NCBI GenBank assembly: GCA_050698355.1
Contig: JBOHBN010000239.1
Location: forward strand, 1 to 5,518
Length of the DNA: 5,518 nucleotides
Direction of reading: 5' to 3'
Source: JBOHBN01 sp050698355
GTDB lineage: Bacteria; Actinomycetota; Actinomycetes; Streptosporangiales; WHST01
Position numbers and translations under genes: made by a program. A model generated the notes under the pieces. The model worked only from the letters and a program-made list of their open reading frames with translations. It ran no database searches and was not told where the DNA came from. Below are positions 5,515-5,518 of this stretch, in pieces (position 1 is the first letter of the stretch; each line of letters starts with the position of its first letter).

Positions 5515-5518
5515 CGCT

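Overview
This is a high-GC window (codon third positions almost all G or C) whose six recognisable protein-coding genes all lie on the minus strand. It suggests an actinobacterial chromosome. The support is the GC content, an actinobacterial-type DUF6912 small protein, a WS/DGAT acyltransferase of the kind common in mycobacteria and their relatives, and a formate dehydrogenase whose N-terminus matches the actinobacterial form. The genus cannot be fixed from the sequence. No RNA genes, insertion sequences, CRISPR arrays or phage genes were seen.

In the direction of transcription (high to low coordinates) the layout is three gene pairs. (1) 5514-3066: a stand-alone double-SIS sugar-phosphate isomerase/deaminase of the GlmS-C/NagB-II type, then, 10 nt later, a WS/DGAT family O-acyltransferase. 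(2) 2846-1333: a patatin-like serine hydrolase, then, 17 nt later, a DUF6912 protein. (3) 1236 to the window edge: a six-helix membrane protein of the GPR1/FUN34/YaaH (acetate/succinate transporter) superfamily, then, 46 nt later, the first third of a molybdopterin formate dehydrogenase alpha subunit, which runs off the left edge. The last pair reads as a formate import/oxidation unit. The patatin and the acyltransferase both act on acyl esters but are separated by a 219-nt intergenic region, so a common lipid role is only suggestive.

The most unusual non-coding structure is in that 219-nt gap (2847-3065). A 35-nt imperfect inverted repeat (25 of 35 positions, no gaps; 2875-2909 against 3005-3039) flanks a strong hairpin at 2953-2987. 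Each arm contains two copies of a GTGGTCAYYTGG-like motif spaced exactly 21 bp apart. This could be a four-site operator array around a terminator, or the remains of a small 165-bp inverted-repeat element.

The main protein-level oddity is the acyltransferase active-site motif, which reads HQAVVDG instead of the canonical HHxxxDG: the second, catalytic histidine is glutamine. I found no clear evidence of an entirely new multi-gene system. The novelty candidates are the acyltransferase variant, the transporter-formate dehydrogenase pairing and the intergenic inverted-repeat array.
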